A stretch of DNA of 64,000 nucleotides from Aotearoamyces nothofagi (Eukaryota > Ascomycota > Leotiomycetes > Leotiales > Tympanidaceae). The stretch spans positions 620,001-684,000 of the forward strand of contig JADDTR010000011.1 in assembly GCA_015345905.1 (NCBI GenBank), given 5' to 3'. The first letter of the stretch is position 1. Every line of letters starts with the position of its first letter. This document shows, piece by piece, positions 35,153 to 46,410 of the stretch. The translations under genes were made by a program, and so were the position numbers. A model generated the notes under the pieces. The model was not told the origin of the DNA and did not search any database. It was given only the letters and a program-made list of their open reading frames with translations.

Positions 35153-37651
35153 ATGAGCACGAAAGAGCCAAACGGAAATCATCATCCGGGGGAAGTACCT
35201 AAGAGGGGATGGAGCAGGTTCTTCGGCCGGAGTCCTCCAGAACGCGGCACCGCAGTCGAAGAGTTCGAGAAGGATGAAGAGCCACCTACAAAATGGAGCA
35301 TGGGAGTTTTGAACGATAGGACTACCCACGAGGTTCCTGGTGAGTTACATCCAACTTTTAAGCTACAATGAGAAATGCTAACGAGTAATGAACAGGATCT
35401 GTACTATTATTGACAGGCAAACGTAATGAACCGCTTGGCCTGCACAATGCTCCAGCACGAACATCTGGATCATCTTTGCCAGTTACCATACACAGACCTC
35501 CGGAAAACCACGAAGGGAAGAAGAAGACTAAAGATGGTGCCATAATTCTTATACCGCAACCAGACGATTCACAGAACGATCCACTCAACTGGCCGGCGTG
35601 GCGCAGAGATTGTGCACTTCTATCACTGGGATTCTATTGCATGCTTGGAGGAGGTATGACACCTGTCCTTGCTGCCGGATTCACAAATGTCGCGAGCACC
35701 TACAACGTCTCGTTATCGAAAGTTGCTTTAACAACAGGGCTATATATGATGGGAATGGGTCTTGGTTCAGTGTTTGCTTCGCCTACAGCTATACTATACG
35801 GAAAACGACCTGTATATTTGCTGGGCTGTATTCTTTTCATAGTTACTTCTATCTGGTGCGCCGCATCGCCAAACTACGCCTCGCTGGTCGTGGCAAGAAT
35901 TTTACAGGGAGCTTCCATCAGCCCGGTGGAATGCCTACCCTCCGCGACCATTGCCGAGATCTTCTTTCTACACGAGCGTGCCTATCGAATTGGAATATAT
36001 ACTCTTTTGCTTCTCAGTGGCAAGAACTTGATACCTTTGGTCAGTGCGGCCATCATACAGTCCCTGGGTTGGCGATGGGTATTCTGGTATGTCACTCAAG
36101 TCTAGATTGTGATCAAGTAGCTAACATTTCAGGATTGTGGCAATGGTGGCTGGGTTTTGCTGGGTTTTACTGTTCTTCTTCGTCCCAGAAACGTTTTGGG
36201 ATCGAACTCCACGTCCTAGGGCCAGAAACGCATCTCACAAGTTCTCCAGTTTTTCAGTATTTCATAGCCAAAGGTCTTCACCGCCTTTAACTCGACCAGC
36301 TACTGGACCTGCTCAGTCAGGTGATGCGGCAGGCGATGATGGAAATATTCACAGACTGGCGACTCCTAACTCTGCTAATCTTGCAAACGCAAATCCTCTA
36401 CCAATAAGACCTTCCCTAGAACGTTCCGGAAGTTCCACCCGCATCAACTTCGCTACAGAAGACACTACGAGCGAATCACCAAGTATAATTGCCGCAGAAC
36501 CTTCTAATCATTCTCAGCAGCCAGCTAGAAATGCAGCAGACGATGAGATTACCCCGTCTCAATCTACGGGCGTTGAAACCCCAGAAAAATTCAATACTGA
36601 CGCTCATCATGAGTCTGAAAACAAAAATTTGCCAGCTGGTGATGTGCCTCCAACTCCAGGATTGCACACCTTCAATTCGCCGTTCTACATGGGGATTGAG
36701 AAATCCCAATCCAACTATCTGGAGCGAGGCCGTGATTCAGAGCTCTCCAGCAGCGAACAACAACAGTCATCCGCAAAATCTCCAGAATTTAGTAGCCTTA
36801 AGCAAGACTTGAATATTCCGGATCCAAATTCAGGCCCTTCTGAAGGATTGAGACGACCTCCTTTGCTACGCTACACAACCATCCTCAAAGAGTCTCCTCG
36901 TAGAACGTTCATCCAACAGCTAAAACCATGGGAAGGCCGCCTTCATCATGATAACTGGTTTCGAGTTGCTATTAGGCCCTTCATTCTCTTTGCTTATCCT
37001 GCCGTCCTCTGGTCTTCCATAGTATACTCATGCTCTATTGGTTGGCTTATCGTACTCTCTGAGTCTGTGGCGGAGATCTATCGAGATAGTTCAACGTACA
37101 ACTTCTCGGCTCTCTCTGCTGGCCTTATCTACATTTCGCCATTCATTGGTGGCATTCTCGGAACAGCTGTTGCCGGCAAAGTTTCGGACATTGTCGTTCG
37201 CGCAATGTCCCGCCGTAATGGTGGTCTCTATGAACCGGAATTTCGACTTGTCATGGCTGCTCCTGTTACTGTTACCACCGTCATCGGCCTTATGGGTTAT
37301 GGCTGGTCAGCTGAAGTAGGCGATGCGTGGATCGTGCCCACCGTCTTCTTTGGCATTATATCATTTGGTTGCTCTCTCGGTTCCACGACGGCCATCACGT
37401 TCTGTGTTGACAGCTATCGCCAGTACGCTGGTGAAGCACTCGTGACACTAAATTTCAGCAAAAACATCTTCCACGGCCTTGTCTTCAGTCTGTTCTTCAC
37501 TTCTTGGCTTGAAGCAGATGGATCAAAGACGGTTTTTATTGCGCTCGGATGCATCCAACTTGGGCTGATGCTGCTGACTATACCGATGTATATTTATGGA
37601 AAGAGGGCTAGAATGTGGACTGTGAGGAAGAACCTGATGGAGAGGTTCTAG
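35153..37651 (+). CDS. MFS transporter (DHA1-type) with a 250-residue central loop
   Basis: Exons are 35153-35339, 35396-36086 and 36133-37651, giving 798 aa; introns of 56 and 46 bp are GT-AG. The start is the ATG of MSTKEPNGN; a GTG nine bases upstream is not used in fungi. The N-terminal cytosolic part is about 130 residues and ends in DPLNWPAWRRD, a signature of fungal drug:H+ antiporter-type MFS proteins. TM1-6 follow, including YMMGMGLGSV and the motif region YGKRPVYLLG. Residues about 315-572 form a hydrophilic Ser/Asn/Pro-rich loop. TM7-12 begin at RPFILFAYPAVLWSS. Ordinary members have a loop of under 100 residues; HOL1-like members are longer. The substrate is unknown; it may be a drug, polyamine or cation exporter or importer at the plasma membrane. 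Confidence 0.9.
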
Positions 37652-38150
37652 ATGCTTATGCTGTCTAGACGCATCGGATAACATGAATTGTTTATGGTAC
37701 TGCATGAGAGATTGCTTTTGTGGAGTTGGAGTAGATGGGCATTTGGGAGCTGCATACTTGGCTAGGAGCATACGGGAATCGGGACATGGGTTGCTTTAGA
37801 AGTATGACTGACGGTATTATTAATGAGCATAAAATGAAATCATGGCCGTCTATTCTACCCGTCTATTCTACCCGTCTATTCTATCCGTCTATTTTACTGT
37901 ACTGCAACGTCCCTATACCTCCAGCTCGCCCTGTGACATAACGATACTGTCCCCTCACTCCTACCCACCGACTTTACGAGCGCAGCGAGACCCAGGGGGG
38001 TTTGGGGGGCCTGCCCCCCATAAAAAACCCCCCAACGAATCCTCCCTGCCGTCTATCCTATCTATCTATCTATCTCTCGCTGCCTCTTTTCATGGCTTCA
38101 TGGGTGGCAAGCCCCCCAAACCCCCCGAGCCTCGCTGCGCTCGCTTTGCT

Positions 38151-38200
38151 CTTTGCTTTGCTTTGCTTTGCTTTGCTTTGCTTTGCTTTGCTTTGCTTTG
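38151..38200. repeat. (CTTTG)10 microsatellite
   Basis: Ten perfect uninterrupted copies of CTTTG occur, with a partial copy just upstream. Confidence 0.95.
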
Positions 38201-38855
38201 ATAGAGACTGGCCGTGATGGCTAGAGTGAGAAAAGAGAAGGTCTGCGACCGTCTGCGTAGTGGGTGCGGAGGAGAGGCGGTCGGGATGGATGGATGGATA
38301 TATGTGTGTTTGTGTATATAATCGGAACTGTAGGTATAAGATCTGCTGGATTTTACTTTACAGCACTTTTTACTGTGAAACCACCCCCCCCTCTCGCTCT
38401 CCTCTTTTTTTTTCTTTCTCTCTCTATTTATATTTCTATTTATTTCTATATATACATATACATACAGCATTACACATATACGACCCCCCATCCCCCCCCA
38501 CCCTCTCCAACGAGACGGAGTCCGAAGCAAAACTCCCAGCGCAGCGCATCGCGTACGCCCCTTTCTCATCTCGTCATCCCACCCCGCCCCATCACCAAGC
38601 AAGCAAGCAACCAGAGCACAACCGGCACGGCGTGCGCACGGCCGGCGGATCGAGCGAACCCGCGACTGGTAACTGTTCTGTAAGATTCAGGTAACTGTAA
38701 GATTCAGGCACGGAGTGGGGCGGGCGGGCGGGCGGACAGGGGGAGGGCGGCAGGGCGGCAGGGGAATTTTTGCTCTTTTTTTCTTTCTTTTTTTTAAGCA
38801 TGGTTGGGTTCAGGTTAAGCTTAATAGTTTAATTACTTCGTTGATTGAATTGAAT

Positions 38856-38894
38856 ATTGAATTGAATTGAATTGAATTGAATTGAATTGAATTG
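38856..38894. repeat. ATTGA pentanucleotide microsatellite
   Basis: Nearly eight perfect copies of ATTGA occur, preceded by imperfect copies from about 38841. Confidence 0.93.
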
Positions 38895-39210
38895 TCGGGC
38901 GGTGGCGGTGGGATATTCTTCGAAAGGGGGGGGGTTCTTTAATGGCTTCTTCTTTTCATCCTTCTTCTATTCAGGCAGGCGGCTCGGTCGGCCACGCTCT
39001 GGCTTCGCCGACCGGACGACTTTTCTTTGGATGGGCTGGGCTGGGCTTGTCTTGCTGGGTAGATGGGGATGGAGGAGAGGATGGATAGGGCAGAGGTGGC
39101 AGGGATGATTCTGTACTGTGCTGTCACGGGCGCATGACGGGCTCGTATAGCTGTGATTGCCATGCTGCGACTGCGCTGCGCTGCGATGCGCTGCGACTGT
39201 ACAAGTAAGT

Positions 39211-39243
39211 AAGCACAGCACAGCACAGCACAGCACAGCACTG
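39211..39243. repeat. AGCAC pentanucleotide microsatellite
   Basis: About six copies of AGCAC run into CACTGCA. Confidence 0.85.
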
Positions 39244-39308
39244 CAAGTAAAGTAACAGAACAGCAAGCCAGCAGCTGAGCAGGGCGGTAATTCGACCGGA
39301 GCCAAGCC

Positions 39309-39340
39309 ACTGCACTGCACTGCACTGCACTGCACTGCAC
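39309..39340. repeat. ACTGC pentanucleotide microsatellite
   Basis: Just over six copies of ACTGC occur, only about 70 bp from the AGCAC array. Confidence 0.85.
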
Positions 39341-39614
39341 CTTTAAAATTAGGCACCGACAGCCCCCTGGAACCACGCCCTGGAAAAACCCTCCTCCCTC
39401 CACCCCGACTAAGCGCCGGACGGGGGGGGGGCCACCGTTGCGATTTAAGGACGCTCGGCTGGAGAGCTTGGCGTCGTCCCACTCGGCTGGTTTGGTCCCT
39501 ATCCGGCGAGACGGTAGAGAATGGGGATAGGATAGGATGGGATATTTCGTGCTCTGGTTGATTGATTGATACGAGGATGGCGGAGGGGGGGGGGTTGTGG
39601 TGTGGTGTTGTGCA

Positions 39615-39712
39615 GAGTATAGTTCAGAGTATAGCACAGTACAGAGAACAGAGTATAGAACAGAGTATAGAACAGAGTATAGAACAGAGTATAGAGTATA
39701 GAACAGAACAGA
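39615..39712. repeat. CAGAGTATAGAA minisatellite
   Basis: Several copies of a 12-bp unit (CAGAGTATAGAA) with small length variants occur across about 100 bp. Confidence 0.75.
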
Positions 39713-40042
39713 GTCGTGCGTCTTCAGCTACAGTGAATGGAAGGGAAGGCACCGTATGTACGTATGCCAGCTGGGAGATTGTCTGCACGTGCACGCGCAC
39801 GCGCACGCGCACACAATGGCAATGTCTGGGTGTTCGGGCCGATCGATCTACTGACGTGACGGACGGACAAGGTTATTGTTGCTGTACGGGCTGTGCTTGG
39901 GTGCTGGATAGGGTGCTGGGTAGTGGATGGGTAGTGGATGGACAGTGGATGGGTAGTGATGGATAGTGGATGGACAGTAGATGGACAGTGGATGGTCCTC
40001 TGTACGGTACCTACATTGGGTACCTGGGCTAAGGCAGGTACG

Positions 40043-40140
40043 GTAATGGGCTCTGTAGTAGGCTCTGTAGTAGGCTCTGTAATAGGCTCTATAATAGGCT
40101 CTGTAGTAGGGAGTGTGGTGGGGAGTGTGGTGGGGTTCTG
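40043..40140. repeat. 15-bp TAGGCTCTGTAGTAG-type minisatellite
   Basis: Five or more copies of a GGCTCTRTARTA unit are followed by GGGAGTGTGGT repeats. The reading frame over it only repeats Val-Gly-Ser. Confidence 0.75.
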
Positions 40141-40151
40141 TCGTAGGGTCT

Positions 40152-40185
40152 AGACAGTAGTACAGTACAGTACAGTACAGTACAG
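40152..40185. repeat. ACAGT pentanucleotide array
   Basis: About six copies of ACAGT make a chain of overlapping GTAC-containing words (TACAGTACAGTAC). Confidence 0.8.
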
Positions 40186-41531
40186 TGGATGGTGGGTACC
40201 TGTAGGCAGCAGGATAGCTACGGTAGGGTAGTGGGAGGGTAGTGGGAGGGTAGCAGGGTTTGCAGTACCCAAGACAGCTACAGCAGCGCCTGTACAGTAC
40301 ACTACGGTAGTAGGGAGAGAGTGTAATAGGGACTTTAGGAGGGACTGCAGTGCCCAAGACAGCTATGGCCCTGTACTGCAGGTCCTGTAGTGGGAGTGCA
40401 GTAGGGACTGCAGTGCCCAAGACAGCTACGGTAGGGCCTGTACAGGTACAGCACAGCACAGTTACAGTAACAGCCACAACTACAAACCCCCCTCCTCCCT
40501 CCTCCTCCCTCCTCCTCCCCCCCTCAACCCACCCTCTCACGAACCCAACAACCCTCGCCGCAGGCTAGGCGCGACGTTGCACCGTCTTACGCCACGCGCC
40601 CTAAGCCAGCCCAAGATCGAGCGGGCCCCCCCCCCCGAGCAGCCGCATCGGACGGGGCCAGGACCAGGGCCAGGGCAGGCCAGGGCCAGGGCCCGCTAGG
40701 GAAAGAAGCATAAGACGACACCCTAACCACCCTATCCGTCCGTCACACCATCGTGGCAGCGCTGGGCTTGCGGACTCTGGGAGGGGTGGTGTGCTGTGCT
40801 GTGGTTTGTGGTTGCTGCTGGATGGATAGGCTACAGTATGTACTTCTAATGGATGTACTTGCTACAGTATATACTTACTACCGTATATACTTCTACCGTA
40901 TACACTGTACTTCTACTGCATACACTTACCACCGTCTAACTTACCACCGTCCACGCCTCCTCCTCTACACCACCGCTATGCCATTCGCTCCTTAGCATAT
41001 AAGGATGCGGCGCTGCTGCTCCCGCTCGGCCACCCAGCCAGTCCGCGCCGTCCTGGCCAATCGACCAGCCCTCTCCCGTCCGCCCGCCTCTCCGCCTCCG
41101 CCGCGCTTGGCCCGGGTTGGCCACGGGGCCTCTGCGCTGCGCTGCCTCCCCTCCGTCCTCCGTGTCTGCATCGAGGCAGAGACGGACGGACAGACGAACA
41201 GGCAGACAGGCAGGCCGGATCTGCCAGCCCGGGGCCTGCTGGGGCCCTGCTGGAGCCCTGCTGCCCTGCTGCTCTGCTCATCCAGGGCCTGCCCGGTCCC
41301 TGGCCTGCCCTCCGACCTGCCCTCCGGCTTGGCTTCTGCACGGGCTCTCGTTATGCCTCTCTCTCCCCATCCACTCCCGTCATCTCGTCTCTTCTTCGTC
41401 TCCGTCTCTCGTCCTCCCTCTGCTCCCCGGCCTAGCCGCCTTGGTCGCGGCACGTCGACGAGCGTCGGATCGAGACGCCGTGGCGCCTCCCCGGGCCTCG
41501 ATCCGTCGGTCAGTAGGCTGCTCAGGAGGAG

Positions 41532-41611
41532 CTTCATGGTCATGGATCTTCATGGCCATGGTTCTTCATAGCCATGGTTCTTCATGGTCATGGATCTTCA
41601 TAGCCATGGTT
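41532..41611 (+). repeat. 16-bp tandem repeat with ATG in every unit, chitinase upstream region
   Basis: Five contiguous 16-bp units fit the consensus CTTCATRGYCATGGWT. Each unit carries a CATGG core and four of five carry a further ATG. The array ends about 260 bp before the chitinase start, so if transcribed it would load the leader with upstream start codons. Confidence 0.85.
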
Positions 41612-41660
41612 CTGTACCATGGCTGCCATCCAGGGCCCGTCATCGACTCTACGTTTCTAA

Positions 41661-41695
41661 TCCTCCCTCTCTCTCTCTCCCTCTCTCTCTCCTTC
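41661..41695 (+). promoter_or_regulatory. pyrimidine (CT) tract upstream of chitinase
   Basis: A 35-base almost pure C/T tract lies about 175-210 bp before the ATG at 41870. CT-rich tracts just before the transcription start are common in highly expressed filamentous-fungal genes. The placement fits a core promoter, but the start site itself cannot be seen. Confidence 0.45.
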
Positions 41696-41869
41696 ATCTA
41701 CACTTAATATCGACGTCGTATCTGCTCTGGCCGTTGCTTTGTTGTGCCGTGCAAACTTCTGTTTGCGTCCTCTCTTTTGAGCATCATATATACACTCTCC
41801 TTCACGGCTTAGGCCATACTACCGTCATTTCCTGCTACTTTCTGCCTGTTTTCTGACTCGATATTCATA

Positions 41870-44800
41870 ATGTTCCAAGCAAAGACCCTCGCCGTTTCTG
41901 CCGTCCTCGCATCTCTCTTTGCCTCGTCTACCGCCCTGTACGATGCCAGCTCAAAGGACAATCTTGCTGTTTACTATGTAGGACTCGAGCATTTAAAGGA
42001 GGTCTACTGTGCTGATGAATGATAGGGGCAAGGATACAGCCAGAGCAGGCTGAGCCATTTCTGTGACCAGACCGAGCTGGACATCATCCCGCTCGCATTC
42101 GTCAATTACTTCCGTCAGGATGGGAACGGCTACCCTGGATCAAACTTTGCCAATCAGTGCTGGGGGGGTGTTGCTTCGGGACCCGGCTACCCAGTTGGAG
42201 ATATTGATACCAGCAAGAACGAACTTCAGATGGAATGCTATAACCTCGCAGCTGATATCCCCTACTGCCAGTCGTTGGGAAAGAAGGTCATCCTGTCTCT
42301 TGGCGGAGGAATCGAGACCTATCATCTGAGCGGTGTTGACGACGCAGTCTTCATGGGAGACTTTTTATGGGGAGCCTTTGGACCCAAGAACGCCTCGTTC
42401 ACCGGACCACGGCCTTTTGATATCAACACGAATGCTGATGGAACACCAGTTGAGGTTTCGGTCGACGGGTTCGATTTTGATATCGAGTTTCCGTCAACTG
42501 GTAGGATCCGATTTCTAAATTATCTGACGATTGCTAAAGAACTCCAGACAGCCAGCTTGGGTACATTACATTGATCAACACTCTCCGTGACCACTTTCCT
42601 GTCGGCTCGGATTATTTGATCACCGGAGCTCCCCAGTGTGTTCTCGACCCGATCGATGCTAACATGGGCTTGACGATCCAGTCTGTCAAATTCGATATTC
42701 TCTGGATCCAATTCTACAACACCGAAGGATGCTCTGCCCGCGACTGGGTCAACGCAAACCCCGACTTTGCCGCAACCAACACGTCAGCATCCAACGGAGG
42801 TTTCAGCTACGACGACTGGGTGAGAGCCATCGCCAACACCGCCAGTGCCGACGCGAAATTATACATTGGTGTTCTCGGCTCCACATCAGCGACGACAGGT
42901 TCCGCATCTTTCTACCTCGATGCCGCAACTGAGCTCGCACCGCTCATCCAGGCATACTACTGCAGGCCACAGTTTGGAGGGGTCATGATCTGGGAGGCAC
43001 AGAGTGCGGATCTGAATGTTGAGAATGGAGATACCTTCTCTCAACAGGTGAAGGATATTCTTGTCGGCTATTCTCAGGATCCTCGGGATTTCGCCTGTGT
43101 TACGCCGGCTTCATCGACGGTTACGTCGACTACGGCGAGTAGTTCATTAATCGGCACGAGCAGTTTGCCGAGTGTGATAACCACGTCCGCTGTTACGAGC
43201 TCGAGCTTGAGCTCTTCCTTGACTCACCCTAGCTCATCCTGGATTCACCCTAGCTCAAGCCCTTGTACAACCGGAACATCAAGCACTTCCTCACTCAGTA
43301 GCTCTAGCTCTTCTGCTTTGCAAACCTCAAGTTCCTCGTCAGCCTACACCAGCTCGAGTAGCTCTGCCGGATTATCGTCGAGCTCTCTTACCGTGCTAAC
43401 TACAAGCTCGTCCTCGTCTTCGATTGCTACAAGCTCCAGCAGCTCTGCCTGGGGAAGTTCTTCCGCTATCTCTACGACATCTGCTAGCTCTTCAAGTGTC
43501 ACATCAGCAGTCCTGTCGAGCACTTCTGCTTCGTTGAACAGTAGCTCCGCTTCATTCACGGTCGTAGTCAGCTCGAGCATTCCATCAGCGACTTCTTCAG
43601 TCCTCTCGACCACTTCTACCTTATTGAACAGTAGCTCCGCTTCATCTACCGTTGTAGGAAGCTCTTCGAATGTCTTGTCTTCAGCCAGTTCATCCTCAGC
43701 TAGCTCAACTACTACGCCGTGGTTTTCGTCTACAATTCCTTCTGCTACCAACTCGTCAGTAACGGTGCCTACGATCACGCTATCTACTGGAATAATCTCA
43801 CCAAGCACGTATGCTTCGTGGAACCTGACCAGCACATTATCGTCTCAGAGTGCCTCTTCCACTACTGTATCTAGCATCTCGACTTTATCATCTGGCACCA
43901 CTACTGTATCTAGCATCACGACTTTATCATCTGGCACCACTACTTCAGCAAATGTCTCTACCACCGTGGGCACATATAACTCATCCTCTACGATTGCTTC
44001 TTTCACCACATCTTCAGTTCTATCATTAAACACGTCTGTTTCTTTGAGCTCGCCCTCTGGGAGTATTTCTACGCCTGCATACAGTACGCCAACCTTGTCA
44101 CCTAGCACTTCTGCCTCGGCAAATGTCTCCTTCACCTTGAGCGCGTCTGGCACGTCTACGGTCTGGCTGTCAACAGCCTCGATAACCGCTTCGTCGACAT
44201 CATCTGTGTCTTTGTCTACTGCATCCAGCACTGTGAACCCATCTGGCTGGAACAGCTCCTCCATTGCTTCGACCGCCGTTACTCCAACCTCTGCGACCAT
44301 CGCAGTTTCTTCAGCGACCTCCGCAGCTGTCTCATCCGCTTCTGTTTCCAGCTCGGGCCTATCGACCTCATCTAGCTCAATTTCGTCGTTCTCAACTCTC
44401 GCGCCACTGTACAGCAACACAACATCTAGCACTTCTACTCAGAGCCCAGTGACAATTACTTCGTCATTCACAACCACAACTGTATATACCATCACATCCT
44501 GTGCTGCAACTGTAACAGACTGCCCAGCCCGAGTTGGTAGTGTCACGACCGAGACAATCACAGGCTACACGACCTATTGCCCTGCATCTGCTGAAGCAAC
44601 CACCACGTCAGTGCCAGCGTCTGTTACCTCGGCGCCGGCTGGCTATACCACTTCAACAGTGTTTACGACCTTCTCATACACAACTCTTGGTCAAGTAACA
44701 ACGGAGACAAAGCTTCTCTACACAACCGTCTGCCCAGTCTCTAACCAAGCCGTACCAACTGGTCCAGCCTCATCTTCAATTTCACCAGTAACAGTCCCAA

Positions 44801-45291
44801 CAACTCCAGCATCCATCCCAGCCGCCTCATCAGCAGCGTCATCAATCCCCGGTGGACCAGAGAAGCCAGCCAGCCCAGAAAAAGAGTACACGACAACTAT
44901 AAGTAGCACAAGCAGCGTTGTCGTATACGTCTCACACGTCAAACCAACAAGCTTAGCTACTGTAGTCATCGAGACGGTATACGCCATCCCGACACCTTCT
45001 AGCACACCAGTAGTTTACACACCCGTGAGTGAAGCTAGTGTACCGACTGCTTCAGTTGCTTCAGCTGGAAACGGAAGCGGGAATGAAAGTGGAAGCGGAA
45101 GCGGAAGCACATCATCACCAGCCGTGACGAAGCTCCCAGTCGGAACAGGCACGGGAACCAACGTCCCTATCTCCCCATCTGCAACCGCCACCAACGCGAC
45201 GCAATTCACCGGTGCAGCTAGCAAGATGAGCCTTGGTACCGCAAGCATTGTTGCTCTTGTCGGTGCAGCTGCGGTTGCGTTGATGATTTAA
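41870..45291 (+). CDS. GPI-anchored class III GH18 chitinase with Ser/Thr stalk
   Basis: Exons are 41870-41977, 42026-42500 and 42548-45291, giving 1108 aa; introns of 48 and 47 bp are GT-AG. A signal peptide (MFQAKTLAVSAVLASLFASSTA) precedes the GH18 barrel: NLAVYYGQGYSQSRL, the SLGGG strand, and the catalytic motif DGFDFDIE at 183-190 with acid E190. After about residue 380 comes a 600-residue Ser/Thr stalk, then two related wall-protein repeats (VYTITSCAATVTDCPA; VFTTFSYTTLGQVTTE). A small-residue site and a C-terminal hydrophobic tail (IVALVGAAAVALMI) predict a GPI anchor. It hydrolyses beta-1,4-GlcNAc polymers at the cell surface, probably for wall remodelling. The catalytic part resembles ChiA/CTS1-type fungal enzymes. 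The stalk is expected to be heavily O-mannosylated. Confidence 0.95.
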
Positions 45292-45806
45292 AAGGATGTG
45301 ATGCCCCCCCCTTTCATTTCTTGTGCGTATTGAGTGAGTATTAATCAGGGAAGTCTCTGAGGATTAATCGGGGATGTGTTTGGTGATCTGTATGCTGTCT
45401 TGGGATGTGGGGATGTGCGAATCCGCCGTTTGGCATAGCGTAGCATAGGAGCGGATGTAATGCTAGAGTATAGGAAAATATAGCACAGTATTGCATTGGA
45501 GGGGATAGCAGAGCGTATCATAGCTCAACACGGGGTTTGATCGAGGTCATCCTTTTCACTGAAAAAAGCAGACTTTTACCCCTGTAGTTAGTATATATAT
45601 ATGTCTTATCCAAGCCCATCTCACTGCTAGAGATTATATAGCATCTTCATCTAGAGCTCCTCGTCCCTGTTGAAGCTCCTCAGCAGCTAAAACCGCTTCC
45701 CAACAGCTGCGCATGCACAACCAGCAAAAGGAACCTCATCGCGCGAGGAAAGCAACCCAACTCGCCCGCCTCCGCCACCACGGGGGCTCCTCCAGCCAAA
45801 ACCAAA
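45292..45806. other. chitinase 3' flank
   Basis: No gene is seen. Near 45430-45535 the words TAGCATAG, TAGCACAG and TAGCAGAG recur. A short (TA)n run lies near 45590. Polyadenylation of the chitinase mRNA should occur near the start of this stretch. Confidence 0.5.
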
Positions 45807-46288
45807 GCGTGGCACACGCGTAGGAGCGGGAGAAAAAAAAACCAAACCCTCTCGCCTCAAAAAAAGCTGCCGTTTAAAAACAAACGAAATGATATGAACT
45901 CGTGGGATCGAATAGAAGGGATGTTGGAAATAAAGCGTAGAGGACAGAAAGAAGAAACCCCCCCCAAGCGTGGCCACACGCGTAGGAGCGGGGAAAAAAA
46001 AACCTAAACTCTCTCGCCTCAAAAAAAGCTGCCGTTTTAAAAACAAACGAAATGATATGAACTCGTGGGATCGAATAAAAGGATGTTGAAAATAAAGCGT
46101 AGAGAACAGAAAGAAAGAAACCCCCCCAAGCGTGGCACACGCGTAGGAGCGGGGGAAAAAAGCCAAACCCTCTCGCCTCAAAAAAGCTGCCGTTTAAAAA
46201 CAAACGAAATGATGATGAACTCGTGGGATCGAATAGAAGGATGTTGGAAATAAAGCGTAGAGGACAGAAAGAAAGAAACCCCCCCAAG
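45807..46288. repeat. 162-bp tandem repeat, three copies, hairpin at each unit start
   Basis: Three head-to-tail units start at 45807, 45968 and 46130, each about 160 bp. Each contains GCGTAGGAGCGGG, an A-tract, CTCTCGCCTCAAAAAA, GCTGCCGTTT, ATGAACTCGTGGGATCGAA, GATGTTG, AAATAAAGCGTAG and a closing C-run. Each begins with an inverted repeat (GCGTG-loop-CACGC). Small indels in A- and C-runs differ between copies, so no common reading frame is kept and coding is unlikely. Just after the array is an ATTAAAG-type short repeat (46289-46322). Confidence 0.93.
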
Positions 46289-46410
46289 ATTAAAAGATTA
46301 AAGATTAAAGATTAAAAGATTTAAAAAACGTAGACGAGCCTGTTAGCACAAAAACCCCCCGCCACGTCCCCCCGTTGACAGGGGGTATATATGTTATGGG
46401 GTCCCCCCCC

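Larger units (their letters stand above)
37652..41869. other. 4.2-kb repeat-dense non-coding island before the chitinase gene
   Basis: No gene is supported. The island is a mosaic of pentanucleotide and longer tandem repeats (listed separately), C/G homopolymers (for example near 39420 and 40630), and GTAC/TACAGTAC words. Open frames here encode only repeated peptides. The right end (from about 41500) should be the promoter and leader of the chitinase gene. Confidence 0.6.

Noticed and set aside
38090-38694. Overlapping frames of 140-170 codons over the CTTTG repeat
   Set aside because: The frames reflect the microsatellite and homopolymers; repeated CFALL peptides are an artefact of the 5-bp period.
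39562-40540. Frames with repeated EQSIEQSIEQSIE or VVGSVVGSVV peptides
   Set aside because: These come from 12- and 15-bp minisatellites whose unit length happens to keep frame; neighbouring sequence has no coding character.
40976-41707. Frames of 180-196 codons on both strands before the chitinase
   Set aside because: GC-rich promoter and leader sequence; mutually overlapping on both strands with no conserved features.
43344-44432. Long minus-strand open frames of 163 and 195 codons opposite the chitinase stalk
   Set aside because: They are shadows of the Ser/Thr codon bias (TCN/ACN read backwards gives Glu/Asp/Val), lack Met-initiated domain features, and encode only low-complexity acidic sequence.
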